In this document: piece after piece, positions 17,815 through 26,355 of the stretch
Position numbering within the stretch: the first letter of the stretch is position 1
How the letters are laid out: each line of letters begins with the position of its first letter
Assembly (NCBI RefSeq): GCF_000744815.1
Contig: NZ_JQMQ01000005.1
Coordinates: 5,165,801-5,229,800, forward strand
DNA: 64,000 nucleotides
Origin: Phaeacidiphilus oryzae TH49
GTDB taxonomy: Bacteria > Actinomycetota > Actinomycetes > Streptomycetales > Streptomycetaceae
Reading direction: 5' to 3'
Notes under the pieces: generated by a model
The model's input: the letters and a program-made list of their open reading frames with translations, nothing else
What the model was told of the DNA's origin: nothing
Databases searched by the model: none
Translations under genes and position numbers: made by a program

Positions 17815-18672
17815 GTGGACAGACGAGAGCTGGCGGACTTCCTGCGCAGCAGGCGGGAGCGGATCAGTCCCGCGGAGGCGGGGCTGCCGACCGGGCAGCG
17901 CCGGCGCACCCCGGGACTGCGGCGCGAGGAGGTGGCCCAGCTCGCGTACATCTCCATCGAGTACTACACGCGGCTCGAACAGGCCCGCGCGCCGAAGCCC
18001 TCGGCCGAGGTGCTCGCCGGGCTCACCCGGGCGCTGCGGCTCTCCGACCGCGAGCGCGACCATCTCCACCTGCTGGCCGGCGCGCCGCCGGTGCGCCCGC
18101 TGGGGCCGCCCCGTGAGGTGCGGCGGAGCATCCTCGACATGCTGGACCGGATGCCGCTGTCCGCCGCCTTCGTCACCTCCGCCGCGTTCGAGGTGCTCGC
18201 CTGGAACGAGCTGGCGGCCGCGCTGATGGAGGACTTCTCGGCGGTGCCGCCCCGGGACCGCAACCTGCTGCGCCGGGCCTTCCTCCAGCCGCGCCAGGAG
18301 GGGCGGACGCTCTACGGGGTGTCGGACGTGGAGGCGTTCCGGCGCAACTCGGTGGCCAGGCTGCGGAACTCGACGGCCCGCTACCCGGAAGATCCGGGGC
18401 TGGCCGAGCTGGTGGACGAACTCCGGGCCGGGAGCCGGGAGTTCGAGCGGTTGTGGGCGGCCCGCGAGGTGGTCGGCGAGCCGACGCTGCAGAAGACCTT
18501 CCAGCACCGCCTGGTGGGCCGGATCACGGTCGACTGCGACGCCCTGGACATCTCCGACCGCGACCAGCAGGTCGTCATCTACACGGCCGTCCCCGGCTCG
18601 CCGTCGGAACAGGCTCTGCGGCTCCTCTCGGTGCTGGGCACCGAGCGGATGGGCGCGGACTCGCGCGGCTGA
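17815..18672 (+). CDS. XRE-family regulator with MmyB-type ligand domain
   Basis: Transcription factor (285 aa): N-terminal HTH 'LADFLRSRRERISPAEAGLP...RRTPGLRREEVAQLAYISIEYY' (about residues 5-65), then an MmyB/PAS-like domain with 'LLDRMP..AAFVTSAAFEVLAWN' and a C-terminal 'QKTFQHRLVGRITVDCDALD' block. This composition is a standard Streptomyces regulator paired with divergent SDR or oxidoreductase genes. Start GTG 17815. Confidence 0.92.
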   Translation: MDRRELADFLRSRRERISPAEAGLPTGQRRRTPGLRREEVAQLAYISIEYYTRLEQARAPKPSAEVLAGLTRALRLSDRERDHLHLLAGAPPVRPLGPPREVRRSILDMLDRMPLSAAFVTSAAFEVLAWNELAAALMEDFSAVPPRDRNLLRRAFLQPRQEGRTLYGVSDVEAFRRNSVARLRNSTARYPEDPGLAELVDELRAGSREFERLWAAREVVGEPTLQKTFQHRLVGRITVDCDALDISDRDQQVVIYTAVPGSPSEQALRLLSVLGTERMGADSRG

Positions 18673-18706
18673 GACCGGGTCGCGCGGGCGGGTTTTGTTA
18701 GCAGCC

Positions 18707-18735
18707 TTGACAGTCACCTGGGCTGCGCCCATATT
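18707..18735 (+). promoter_or_regulatory. Likely promoter of the lactate permease gene
   Basis: TTGACA at 18707-18712 and CATATT at 18730-18735 are 17 bp apart, an unusually good housekeeping-sigma match in this GC-rich DNA. It lies 166 bp before the lactate permease start and after the XRE gene. Confidence 0.55.
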
Positions 18736-18900
18736 CCTCTACGCGAAAGGCGTTGATCACATCGCGGAATCCGCACCCGTACCGTGCGGAGCCCATGGAG
18801 GTCCCATGCCCGTCCCGTCGCTTGCGTCCCCGCCCACCGCCGGTGCCGGTCCCGGCACCCCCGCCGACAGACGGTCGTGCCGGGCCGAGGAGGTGTGCGG

Positions 18901-20610
18901 ATGACGGCCGACGTCTTCCACCAGGTGCTGGACCCCGCGCACAGCACTCTGGGCAGCACCCTCCTCGCGCTGGTGCCCGCAGTGGTCCTGCTGCTCCTGC
19001 TGGCCGCCTTCCGGATGAGTGCCTGGAAGGCGGCGATCATCGCCTCGGTGGTGACCCTGGTCGAGGCGATGACGCTGTGGCAGGCACCGGTCGGGCATAC
19101 CTTCGCCGCGTACGGACTCGGCGCCGCCACCGGTGTGTGGTCGGTGGACTGGATCGTGCTGTGGGGCGTCGTCATCTACAACACGATGGTGGTCACCGGG
19201 GCGTTCGAGGCCTTCAAGCGCTGGCTGGTGACCCATGCGACGGCCGACATCCGGGTGCAGACACTGCTGATGGCCTGGGCGTTCGGGGCACTGATGGAGG
19301 GGCTGGTCGGGTTCGGCTACCCGTGGGCCGTGGTGGCCCCACTGCTCATCGGCTTCGGAATGGCCGACCTGGCCGCGATCCGGGTGGCCGCGCTGGCCAA
19401 CAACGCACCCGTCTCCTTCGGAGCGCTGGGGGCGCCCATCATCGGTCTGGCGGCGGTGACGGGGCTGCCGCTGATGTCGCTGTCGGCGGCGGTCGGAAAG
19501 ATCGTCGCGGTGCTGGCGCTCGCCCCGCCGTGGCTGCTGATCTACCTGGTGAGCGGGAAGCGCGGGTTCCGGGACGGCTGGCCGCTGGCGGTGGTCGGCT
19601 CGCTGGCGTACATCCTCGGGCAGTACCCGACCTCGCAGTGGCTCGGGCCGTATCTGCCGGACGTGATCGGGTCGCTGGTCTGCTTCGGCGCGCTGCTGGT
19701 GCTGCTGCGGTACTGGAGGCCGAAGTCGATCCTGGGCTTCGGCGGGACGCCGCTGACGGAGGAGCAGATCCGGGAGCACGAACGGGGGCTGGCGGGCGAG
19801 CCGCCGTCCGGCGAGTCGCCGTCCGGGGAGTCGCCGTCCGGGGAGCCGGCGTCCGCCGGGCCGGGGGCCGCCCGGGCCGGTGCTCCGGTGCGGCAGGCGT
19901 GGCGGGGGCTGGTGCCGTTCGGGATCCTGGTCGCCGTGGTGGTGGCCTGGACCGGCCCGTGGTCCCCGCTGCCGAAGTACGTGCCGTTCGCCCCGCATGT
20001 GGACGCCGTCTCCTCGCTCTCCGGCAAGCTGAGCAAGGCGAGTTGGTCCTTCGCGCCGTTCGTGGCCGGCACCGCGATCCTGGTCTGCTGGATCATCATC
20101 GCGGCCTTCCTGCGGCCGAACGCGGCGGAGCTGCGGCAGGTCGCGCGGAACACCTTCCGGCAGATGTGGGGCGCGCTGCTGGTCGGGCCGATCGTCTTCG
20201 GCCTGGCGTACGTCTACAACTTCTCCGGGATGGGCAACTCGGTGGCGCACGGCTTCGCGCAGGCCGGCTCGGCGTTCATCATCGTCTCCCCGCTGCTCGG
20301 CTGGGTCGCGGTGGCCCTCTCCGGCAGCAACACCTCGGCGAACGCGCTCTTCGGCGGGCTGCAGTACTCGGTGGCGAACCTGCTGCACGCGCCGGTGCTG
20401 CTGTTCCCCTCACTCAACTCGCTGGGCGCGGAGGTCGGCAAGCCGGTCGCCCCACAGACCGCGAGCGTCGGGGTGGCCACGACGCGGCTGGTCCGCAGCG
20501 AGGGGCAGGTGATCCGCTACAACCTGGGCTGGACGCTGGCCGTGCTGGCCTATCTGGTGCTGATCGGGCTGCTCTTCTACTACGTGCTGCCGGGGACGAT
20601 GCGGGTGTAG
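18901..20610 (+). CDS. L-lactate permease (LctP family)
   Basis: Proton-coupled lactate/glycolate importer of the cytoplasmic membrane (569 aa). Start ATG 18901 with GAGGAGGTG 8 bp upstream. About 12 hydrophobic helices are visible, with family motifs 'VTGAFEAFKRWLVTHATADI', 'LMEGLVGFGYPWAVVAPLL', 'ALANNAPVSFGALGAPI', 'GSNTSANALFGGLQY' and the end 'GLLFYYVLPGTMRV'. The central loop holds a tandem repeat of a 5-residue PSGES unit encoded by a 15-bp repeat (about 19801-19853), a sign of slippage in a surface loop. Confidence 0.93.
   Translation: MTADVFHQVLDPAHSTLGSTLLALVPAVVLLLLLAAFRMSAWKAAIIASVVTLVEAMTLWQAPVGHTFAAYGLGAATGVWSVDWIVLWGVVIYNTMVVTGAFEAFKRWLVTHATADIRVQTLLMAWAFGALMEGLVGFGYPWAVVAPLLIGFGMADLAAIRVAALANNAPVSFGALGAPIIGLAAVTGLPLMSLSAAVGKIVAVLALAPPWLLIYLVSGKRGFRDGWPLAVVGSLAYILGQYPTSQWLGPYLPDVIGSLVCFGALLVLLRYWRPKSILGFGGTPLTEEQIREHERGLAGEPPSGESPSGESPSGEPASAGPGAARAGAPVRQAWRGLVPFGILVAVVVAWTGPWSPLPKYVPFAPHVDAVSSLSGKLSKASWSFAPFVAGTAILVCWIIIAAFLRPNAAELRQVARNTFRQMWGALLVGPIVFGLAYVYNFSGMGNSVAHGFAQAGSAFIIVSPLLGWVAVALSGSNTSANALFGGLQYSVANLLHAPVLLFPSLNSLGAEVGKPVAPQTASVGVATTRLVRSEGQVIRYNLGWTLAVLAYLVLIGLLFYYVLPGTMRV
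19801..19853 (+). repeat. 15-bp tandem repeat inside the lactate permease gene
   Basis: About three and a half copies of a CCGTCCGGGGAGTCG-like unit encode repeated PSGES in a hydrophilic loop. The unit length is a multiple of three, so copy changes keep the frame. Confidence 0.8.
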
Positions 20611-20669
20611 CGAGCAGGGGTGTCAGGTCGGTTCCGGTCGAGTCCAGTCGAGTCCGGTCGGGTCGGTGG

Positions 20670-21404
20670 TCAGCCGGGGCTGGTCGGCGGCGGGCAGGAC
20701 TTGGCCGTGCCGTCGCTGCGGCCGGTGAGCCGGTGGCCGGAGGTGAGGACGTCGACCTCGACTCCCTCCGCGCCCTCCCCGCCCGTGACCGGGGAGGGGG
20801 TCGGCGCGGCGGTGGCGGTGCGGAGGGCGAGCGCTGCGGTGCAGGTGAGCTGGCGCATCGCCAGGGCGTCCGGTGCGGGCGCCCGTCCGGGCAGGTCGAC
20901 GAGGACGGTCCGGCCGGCCACCCGCACGTGGACGGTTCCGGCGGGGCGGGACAGGCGGGTGCCCAGCCCGGCGGGGCCGGCGCGCTCGGCCGCGGTAGGG
21001 CCGGCGAGGAGGGCGTTCACCGCGGCGGCGACCGGGTCGCCGCCGGCCCGGAGGTCGCGGACGACCGGGCGGAGGCGGCCGGCGGCCAGGAGGTAGACGA
21101 AGACCCGGAGGCGGGCGGGGGACGCGGTGGGCGCGGTCGTCGGTGCCGGAGCCCTCGATGCCCAGGGCGCGACGGTGCCCGACGGCGGTCGCGTCGGCGG
21201 CATCGCCAGGCCGGTCGCCGGCGCGCCGGCGTCGATCACGCCGGAGCCGGGGACGCCGCAGCCGGCGAGGGAGAGCGCCAGCGCCGTCCCGAGAGCTGTC
21301 GCGAGCGCCGTGCCGAGCGCCTTCGCGGGCGCTGTGCCGGTCGGTGGCAGGAGCCGGCCGTCGGCCGTCGGCCGTGGGCGGGAGTCCGGTCCGGTCACGC
21401 CCAT
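20670..21404 (-). CDS. GerMN-domain lipoprotein of the two-component operon
   Basis: Predicted lipoprotein (244 aa) with a lipobox at 'LSLAGC' (Cys49), a Pro/Ala/Thr linker and a domain 'LRVFVYLLAAGRLRPVVRDL', 'AVNALLAGPTAAERA', 'VHVRVAGRTVLVDLPG', 'MRQLTCTAALAL' that matches the GerMN fold. Its start overlaps the end of the histidine kinase gene, so it is translated with it. Lipoproteins encoded with kinases in actinobacteria often tune signal sensing (as CseA or LpqB do); a similar role is inferred. Confidence 0.82.
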   Translation of the reverse strand: MGVTGPDSRPRPTADGRLLPPTGTAPAKALGTALATALGTALALSLAGCGVPGSGVIDAGAPATGLAMPPTRPPSGTVAPWASRAPAPTTAPTASPARLRVFVYLLAAGRLRPVVRDLRAGGDPVAAAVNALLAGPTAAERAGPAGLGTRLSRPAGTVHVRVAGRTVLVDLPGRAPAPDALAMRQLTCTAALALRTATAAPTPSPVTGGEGAEGVEVDVLTSGHRLTGRSDGTAKSCPPPTSPG

Positions 21405-23161
21405 GCCGGCTCCTCGTCCGGGCCGGTGACCGCCTCCGGCGCGCCCGCGCGGTTCGGCGCGGCGGGGCGGACGGGGAGGTCCACGGTGAAGACCGTCCCC
21501 TCCTGTGGGTGGCTGGCGGCCCGGATACGACCGCCGTGCAGCCGCACGTTCTCCTTGGTGATGGCGAGGCCGAGGCCGCTGCTCTCGCTGCGGACGCGGG
21601 CCGAACTCGCCTTGTAGAAGCGCTCGAAGATATGCGGCAGCGCCTCCCCCGGGATGCCGGGGCCGCGGTCGCGGACGGTCAGCCGTACCTGCTCCGCGCC
21701 ACCGGCGGACGGGCGCGCCCGGAGCCGTTCCAGGGTGAGGGTCACCGGCGGCGAGCCGTGGCTCAGGGCGTTGCCGACCAGGTTGGCCACCACCACGTCG
21801 AAGCGGCGCGGATCGACCGTGGCGCGGAGCACCCCCGGCGCGGGCAGCCTGGTCACCACCCGGTCCTGCCAGCCGCGGCCGGCCAGGGTGTGCCGTACCG
21901 ACTCGGCCAGGTCGATCTCGTCCAGGCGGAGTTCGGCGGCGCCGGCGTCGAAGCGGGAGATCTCCATCAGGTCGTCGACCAGCCGGGCGAGCCGGGCCGT
22001 CTCCTCGCTGACCAGCCGGACCGCGTCGGCGGTGTCCCCGGTCAGCTGGGCCGCCTCACCGTCCAGGATGTCGGTCACCGCGGACATCGCGGCCAGCGGG
22101 GTGCGCAGCTCGTGGGAGACGTCCGCGACGAAGCGGTGCGCCTGCGCCTCCATGCGGCGGAGCTCGGTGACGGACTGCTCCAGGGCGGCCGCGGTCTCGT
22201 TGAACGCCCGGGAGAGGTCGGCGAGTTCGTCCGAGCCGTGGACGCTGAGCCGGGTGTCGAGGCGGCCGGCGGCCATCCGCCGGGTCGCCTGGCGCAGCGC
22301 CCGCACCGGACGCAGCACGCCCTGGGCGACGAACAGCGCCAGCAGGACGGCCAGTCCGAGGGCCGGCACCGCCGCCCGTTCGGCCGCGCCGACCAGCGCG
22401 TCGACGTTCTCCTGCTCCGTGGACTGCGGTACCACCAGGTAGAGGTCGAGTCCGCTGCCGATCCGGGTGCCGTCGGCCGAGTCGGCGGCCACCGGGAGGC
22501 CGACGACCAGGGAGGAGCGGCCGCCGGTGCGCACCCGCTGGAAGACGGCGACCGAGCGGGTGCCCACCGACCGGCGCAGGGCGGGGGTCAGCTCCGGGAA
22601 GCGGTCCCCGGTCGGGGAGGCCGCCTGGCGGTCTCCGTAGGTGGCCAGGACGCGCCAGTGCTGCGAGCGGTGGGTCCAGGAGAGCTGCTCCGCCAGGGCC
22701 GACAGGTCGGTCTGGCCGGGCGGGACGGGGACGTCCGGCGCGAGGGTGTCCACGCTGTCCCGGAACTCGTCCACCACCATGTCCTGGCTCTGCTGGAGGA
22801 CGCCGATCCGGGCCTCCCGGAACGTCATCACGCCGGTGGCCAGCACGCCCGCGACCGCGACCAGGGTGAAGCCGACGACGAGGCGGAAGCGGAGCCCGCG
22901 CAGCGCGTTGCCCGCCTTCGCGGCGGCCGCGGCGGTGAGGGCGCGGCGGGCGGCTGCGGCGGGTTGGTCGACCGGAGGGGGCTGGGCGGGGTGACCGGGG
23001 TGGACGGGGTGGCCCTGGTGGACGGGGTGGCCGGGGTGGCTGGGCTGGCCGGGTTGGCCAGGCAGGCCGGGTAGGCCGGGCTGGCCGGGGCGGCGCAGTG
23101 GGGTGTTTCGGCTGCTCCGGTCGGGGTGGTCGGCCCGGTCGTTCCGGCTGGTGCCGCTCAT
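21395..23161 (-). CDS. Sensor histidine kinase
   Basis: Membrane histidine kinase (588 aa) that would phosphorylate the response regulator encoded just upstream. Start ATG 23161 overlaps that gene's stop (ATGA). The N-terminal 65 residues are a collagen-like Gly/Pro/His/Gln repeat, unusual for a kinase. Membrane helices are near residues 93-113 and 265-283 and flank an extracytoplasmic sensor domain of about 150 residues. Then come HAMP (about 283-333), the phosphoacceptor His350 in 'FVADVSHELRTP', the N box 'VVANLVGNALSHG', the G box 'VRDRGPGIPGE' and 'SSGLGLAITKENV'. The signal is unknown. Confidence 0.93.
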   Translation of the reverse strand: MSGTSRNDRADHPDRSSRNTPLRRPGQPGLPGLPGQPGQPSHPGHPVHQGHPVHPGHPAQPPPVDQPAAAARRALTAAAAAKAGNALRGLRFRLVVGFTLVAVAGVLATGVMTFREARIGVLQQSQDMVVDEFRDSVDTLAPDVPVPPGQTDLSALAEQLSWTHRSQHWRVLATYGDRQAASPTGDRFPELTPALRRSVGTRSVAVFQRVRTGGRSSLVVGLPVAADSADGTRIGSGLDLYLVVPQSTEQENVDALVGAAERAAVPALGLAVLLALFVAQGVLRPVRALRQATRRMAAGRLDTRLSVHGSDELADLSRAFNETAAALEQSVTELRRMEAQAHRFVADVSHELRTPLAAMSAVTDILDGEAAQLTGDTADAVRLVSEETARLARLVDDLMEISRFDAGAAELRLDEIDLAESVRHTLAGRGWQDRVVTRLPAPGVLRATVDPRRFDVVVANLVGNALSHGSPPVTLTLERLRARPSAGGAEQVRLTVRDRGPGIPGEALPHIFERFYKASSARVRSESSGLGLAITKENVRLHGGRIRAASHPQEGTVFTVDLPVRPAAPNRAGAPEAVTGPDEEPAWA

Positions 23162-23859
23162 CCGGCGCGGAAGCGGTACCCGAAGCCGCGTACCGTCTCG
23201 ATGTAGCTGGGCGCGTCGCCGAGTTCGCCGAGCTTGCCGCGCAGGCGCTTCACGCAGGCGTCCACCAGCCGGGCGTCCCCGTGGTAGCCGTGCTCCCAGA
23301 CGGTCTCCAGCAGCTGCTGGCGGCTGAAGACCTGGCCCGGGGCGGCCGACAGGGCCAGCAGCAGGCGCAGTTCGGAGGGGGCGAGCGGGACCGGCTCGCC
23401 GCGGTGGGTGACCTCCATGGCCGCCCGGTCGACGGTCAGGTCCCCGTAGGTCCGCGGGACCGGCCGGCCGGGGGCGGCGCCCGGTCCCGCCGGGTCGCTG
23501 CGGCGCAGCACCGCGCGTATCCGGGCGTCCAGGACTGCCGCGCGCACGGGCTTGACCACGTAGTCGTCCGCGCCGGCCTCCAGGCCGACGACCACGTCCA
23601 CGTCGTCGCCGCGGGCGGTCACGATGATGATCGGGATCTGGTCCCGGTCGCGCACCCGCCGGCAGACGTCCAGGCCGGAGACGCCGGGCAGCATCAGGTC
23701 GAGGATCAGCACGTCGGGGCGGTTGGAGTGGAACTCGGCGAGGCCCTCCTCGCCGGTCGAGGCCGCCGTCACCTCGTGGCCCCGGTACCGCAGTCCCGAT
23801 GCGACCCCGCGTTGGACGGCGGGATCGTCTTCGATCAGCAGGACACGCGGCATGGGCAT
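23158..23859 (-). CDS. OmpR-family response regulator
   Basis: Two-component transcription factor (233 aa). The receiver domain has 'MPRVLLIEDDPAVQRG', phosphoacceptor Asp in 'VLILDLMLPG' (Asp54), Thr in 'IIIVTARGD' and Lys in 'YVVKPV'. The C-terminal winged helix reads 'LTVDRAAMEVTHRGEPVPLA', 'QLLETVWEHGYHGDARLVDA', 'IETVRGFGYRFRAG'. ATG codons at 23859 or 23853 can start it. No ribosome-binding site is seen, but a CATACT element sits just upstream, which would suit a leaderless transcript (inference). First gene of the regulator-kinase-lipoprotein operon. Confidence 0.93.
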   Translation of the reverse strand: MPMPRVLLIEDDPAVQRGVASGLRYRGHEVTAASTGEEGLAEFHSNRPDVLILDLMLPGVSGLDVCRRVRDRDQIPIIIVTARGDDVDVVVGLEAGADDYVVKPVRAAVLDARIRAVLRRSDPAGPGAAPGRPVPRTYGDLTVDRAAMEVTHRGEPVPLAPSELRLLLALSAAPGQVFSRQQLLETVWEHGYHGDARLVDACVKRLRGKLGELGDAPSYIETVRGFGYRFRAG

Positions 23860-24207
23860 CAGTATGCGCAGTTGGCGGGGCTGATCCACAGGGGGTTCGC
23901 ACCGCAGGGGCACGATTGTTCCACAACCGTCACACAGGGAGGGGGCTGCTGCGGGCCTGCTGCGGCCCCGCTGCGCCGCTGCTGCGCCGCTGCTGCGCCG
24001 CTGCTCAGGGGGTGGTGCCCGGCTGCCTCGGGTGTTGCCCGCGGGCACCGCGGGCCTGCTCCCGGCGGGGCCAACTGCCCTCCCGGCGGGTGGTGTTACG
24101 GACTCGTGACCGTACCGCCCTGGTGCGATCATCTGACTGAATCAGCCTTCCCTCTGTCGTCGTGGAGCGTGCCCAGGTGCCGACTCCGTGGATGGGGAGG
24201 GCATGGC
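23860..24207. other. Intergenic region with a GCTGCTGCGCC repeat
   Basis: 348 bp between the divergent response regulator and DUF3152 genes. At about 23968-24005 an 11-bp unit (GCTGCTGCGCC) occurs about three times in tandem, and a related GCTGCTGCGG lies just before. The remainder should carry the two divergent promoters; no gene is supported. Confidence 0.5.
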
Positions 24208-25113
24208 ATGGGTGGGCACAGGGGGCGTCCGGCGCCCGGGCGCAGGGGGTCACGGCGGCGGGCACCGCGGCGGAGGGGGTCCCGCGTACTGCTGGTGCTC
24301 GTGGTCGTGGCGCTGGCGGGTTCGGGCCTCTTCGTACTGAAGCGGGAGGTGCCCGGGCTCACCGGCGACTCGCGGTCGGCCGGCTCGGTGGCCGGCGCGG
24401 CCGGTCCCGGCAGCGGGGCGACCCAGGCCGATCGGGGCGACGGTCGGCTCGGCGCGAGCACCAGCCCGACGCCGGGGGCCTCCGCGTCCCCGACGGTGCG
24501 GACGAGCCCGACGCCCACCGCCTCCCGGTCCTCCGCCCCGCCGTCCGTCCCCGAGCACGGCACCGGCGACTTCACCGTCGCGCAGCACTCCGGCGGGGCG
24601 TACGGGCACGGGTATGTGCGCCGGTACGAGGTCGAGGTGGAGGGCGGCGCCGGAATCTCCGCCAACGCGGCGGCCGACGCGGTGCAGGCGATCCTCGCCA
24701 ACCCGCGCGGCTGGACGGCCGACGGCCACGACGCCTTCCGGCTGGTCTCCTCCGGCCCGGTGGACTTCGTGATCAAGATCGCCACCCCGGACACCGTGGA
24801 CCGGATCTGCGGGGCCGCCGGACTCGACACCCACGGCGAGGTCAACTGCGACGTCGGCGCGGACGTCGTGGTCAACCTCCGGCGCTGGCAGCTGGGTTCG
24901 CCCGAGTTCCCCGGGCCGGTGGCGGAGTACCGCGCGCTGATCATCAACCACGAGGTGGGCCACCGCATCGGCCACGGCCACGAGGGCTGCCCGGGGCAGG
25001 GGATGCTGGCCCCGGTGATGATGCAGCAGATCTTCGGCCTCCACGGCTGCCGCGCGAACGCGTGGCCGTACGACTCGGCGGGGCACTACATCCAGGGGCC
25101 GGCGGTGGCGTGA
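24208..25113 (+). CDS. DUF3152 protein, membrane-anchored putative metalloprotease
   Basis: Actinobacterial DUF3152 protein (301 aa). Start ATG 24208 after GGGGAGGG. It has a basic N-terminus, one membrane helix ('VLLVLVVVALAGSGLFVL', about residues 25-45), a Ser/Thr/Pro linker and the conserved domain 'RYEVEVEGGAGI', 'PRGWTADGHDAFRLVSSGPV', 'VNLRRWQLGSPEF'. Near residue 247 stands 'HEVGHRIGHGH', an HExxHxxGxxH pattern as in metzincin zinc peptidases, and a downstream Met ('PVMMQQ') could be the Met-turn. Four cysteines in the domain may pair. Outside-facing zinc protease activity is inferred; the family has no proven function known to me. Confidence 0.87.
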   Translation: MGGHRGRPAPGRRGSRRRAPRRRGSRVLLVLVVVALAGSGLFVLKREVPGLTGDSRSAGSVAGAAGPGSGATQADRGDGRLGASTSPTPGASASPTVRTSPTPTASRSSAPPSVPEHGTGDFTVAQHSGGAYGHGYVRRYEVEVEGGAGISANAAADAVQAILANPRGWTADGHDAFRLVSSGPVDFVIKIATPDTVDRICGAAGLDTHGEVNCDVGADVVVNLRRWQLGSPEFPGPVAEYRALIINHEVGHRIGHGHEGCPGQGMLAPVMMQQIFGLHGCRANAWPYDSAGHYIQGPAVA

Positions 25114-25274
25114 GGCGGGGGGTTCGGGGTTCGGGTGGGCCGTGGCTGGGTCTCGGCTGGGTCTCGACTGGGCCGAGTGGAGGGTGAACGGGACCATCGG
25201 CCCCCCTCGGCGCGGCCCGGCCCGTGCGCACAGTTGCGGTGGGGGAGAGGACTCCGCGAGGAGATGATCCGATC

Positions 25275-25733
25275 ATGCCCGCACCGCTGATCCAGCGCCG
25301 TCGCGCGCTGCTGCCCGAGCTGAGGCAGCGGCTGGAGGGCGGTCTGCCCGTCATTCCCATGCTGTCCCTGCCGTGGCTGCACGAGTTCGTGAGCCGCACC
25401 TTCCCCGTCGAGCTCGCCGAGCTGGACGACGCGTACGTGGTGCGCGCCGAACTGCCGGGGCTCGACCCGGACCGCGACATCGAGCTCACCACGGACGCCG
25501 AGACCCTGACCATCCGCGCCCACCACCCCGAGCAGCCGGAGACCGAGGAGGAGAAGCTCTGCTCGGAGTTCCGCTACGGCACCATGGAGCGCACCGTGCG
25601 GCTGCCCTTCACCGTCCCGGACGAGGGCATCAAGGCCGCCTACCACGGTGGTCTCCTGACCATCCGCATCCCGGCCCCGCCGGAGTACATCAAGCACCAC
25701 GCCCGCACGATCCCGGTGGAGCACGGCGCCTGA
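25275..25733 (+). CDS. Hsp20/alpha-crystallin small heat-shock protein
   Basis: ATP-independent holdase chaperone (152 aa). The alpha-crystallin domain spans about residues 45-140: 'DDAYVVRAELPGLDPDRDIE', 'LTIRAHHPEQ', 'YGTMERTVRLPFTVPDEGIK' and 'YHGGLLTIRIP'. The N-terminus is short and the C-terminus ends 'TIPVEHGA', with an IPV that acts like the usual I-x-I/V anchor. Start ATG 25275 with GAGGAGATG upstream. No HAIR-type operator was found by eye. Confidence 0.9.
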   Translation: MPAPLIQRRRALLPELRQRLEGGLPVIPMLSLPWLHEFVSRTFPVELAELDDAYVVRAELPGLDPDRDIELTTDAETLTIRAHHPEQPETEEEKLCSEFRYGTMERTVRLPFTVPDEGIKAAYHGGLLTIRIPAPPEYIKHHARTIPVEHGA

Positions 25734-25937
25734 CACCCCGTCGGCGCTTCCGTCCAGACCCCCGGCGCCCGCCTGCCGCCTCACCGGGCGAGCGCCGGGC
25801 CGTGCCGGGGCCCTGCCCGGTCTCGGACCTCGACCACGGCCGCCCCGCGCGGAGGTCCGCAGACACCAGCCGTGGGTCGCCGCGCCGGCCGGCGCGAGGC
25901 GCATGACCTGGGAGCTTTGGGCCCGGGGAGCAAGAGA

Positions 25938-25974
25938 GGCCCAGGCTCGGCGGTAAACTTCGCTGAGCTGGGCC
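25938..25974 (-). terminator. Terminator of the tRNA-Val transcript (copy A)
   Basis: Stem GGCCCAG-CTC-GCG paired with CGC-GAG-CTGGGCC, 33 bp beyond the tRNA 3' end on the minus strand. A near copy sits beside the second tRNA fragment (40955-40993), so the duplicated block reaches past the tRNA itself. Confidence 0.65.
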
Positions 25975-26006
25975 TTCGTCGAATCTCGGAACGCGGGGAT
26001 CCGGCT

Positions 26007-26050
26007 GGTGGGCGCAGACGGTTTCGAACCGCCGACCCCTGCTTTGTAAG
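26007..26050 (-). other. attL: 3' part of tRNA-Val(UAC), left end of element 1
   Basis: On the minus strand this reads as the anticodon loop CTTACAA (anticodon UAC), 3' anticodon arm AGCAG, variable GGGTC, T arm GGCGG-TTCGAAA-CCGTC, acceptor TGCGCCC, then ACC. The 5' half of a tRNA is absent to the right, so it is not a functional tRNA gene. The same 44 bp recur exactly at 41022-41065. This is the att core of an element inserted in a tRNA-Val gene. Confidence 0.88.
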
Positions 26051-26355
26051 CCTTCGGTGGTGATCATAGGAACGACCTGGGGTATCCCGAGCTCAGGTCC
26101 GCGCGTAGGGGAGCGCCCGTGCCAGACCGCGAGTGCCCGCGGGTGGCCCCTCGATCTGGCACGGATCTGGCACGGAGCAGCGTCCGGTGACGCGGGCCGT
26201 GTTACGACCAAGCGCCGCAGGTGCAACGGCCAAGGCTGCCTGGGGTGGTGGGCTCGGCCGTTGCCGAACAGCGAACCCAGTACCCCGAGACCTCTCCGCA
26301 CGCGCGATGCCGTGTTAGAGGGGTAAGGCAACGCCTGCTGTCCTACCATGCCAGT
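26051..26355. other. Left arm of element 1 with integrase arm-type repeats
   Basis: 305 bp without a gene. An 11-bp GATCTGGCACG occurs twice in direct tandem (26153-26163 and 26164-26174) and once more at the other end of the element by the int stop codon (40894-40904). This is what integrase or Xis arm sites look like. The region also carries the promoter of the restriction-methylase gene. Confidence 0.55.

Noticed and set aside
18757-20388. 543-residue minus-strand frame inside the lactate permease gene
   Set aside because: Rich in R/H/P/Q without domains; the permease frame has motifs and a strong ribosome-binding site.
26007-26050. Functional tRNA gene
   Set aside because: Only the anticodon loop to the 3' end is present; D arm, 5' anticodon stem and 5' acceptor strand are missing here and at 41022-41065.
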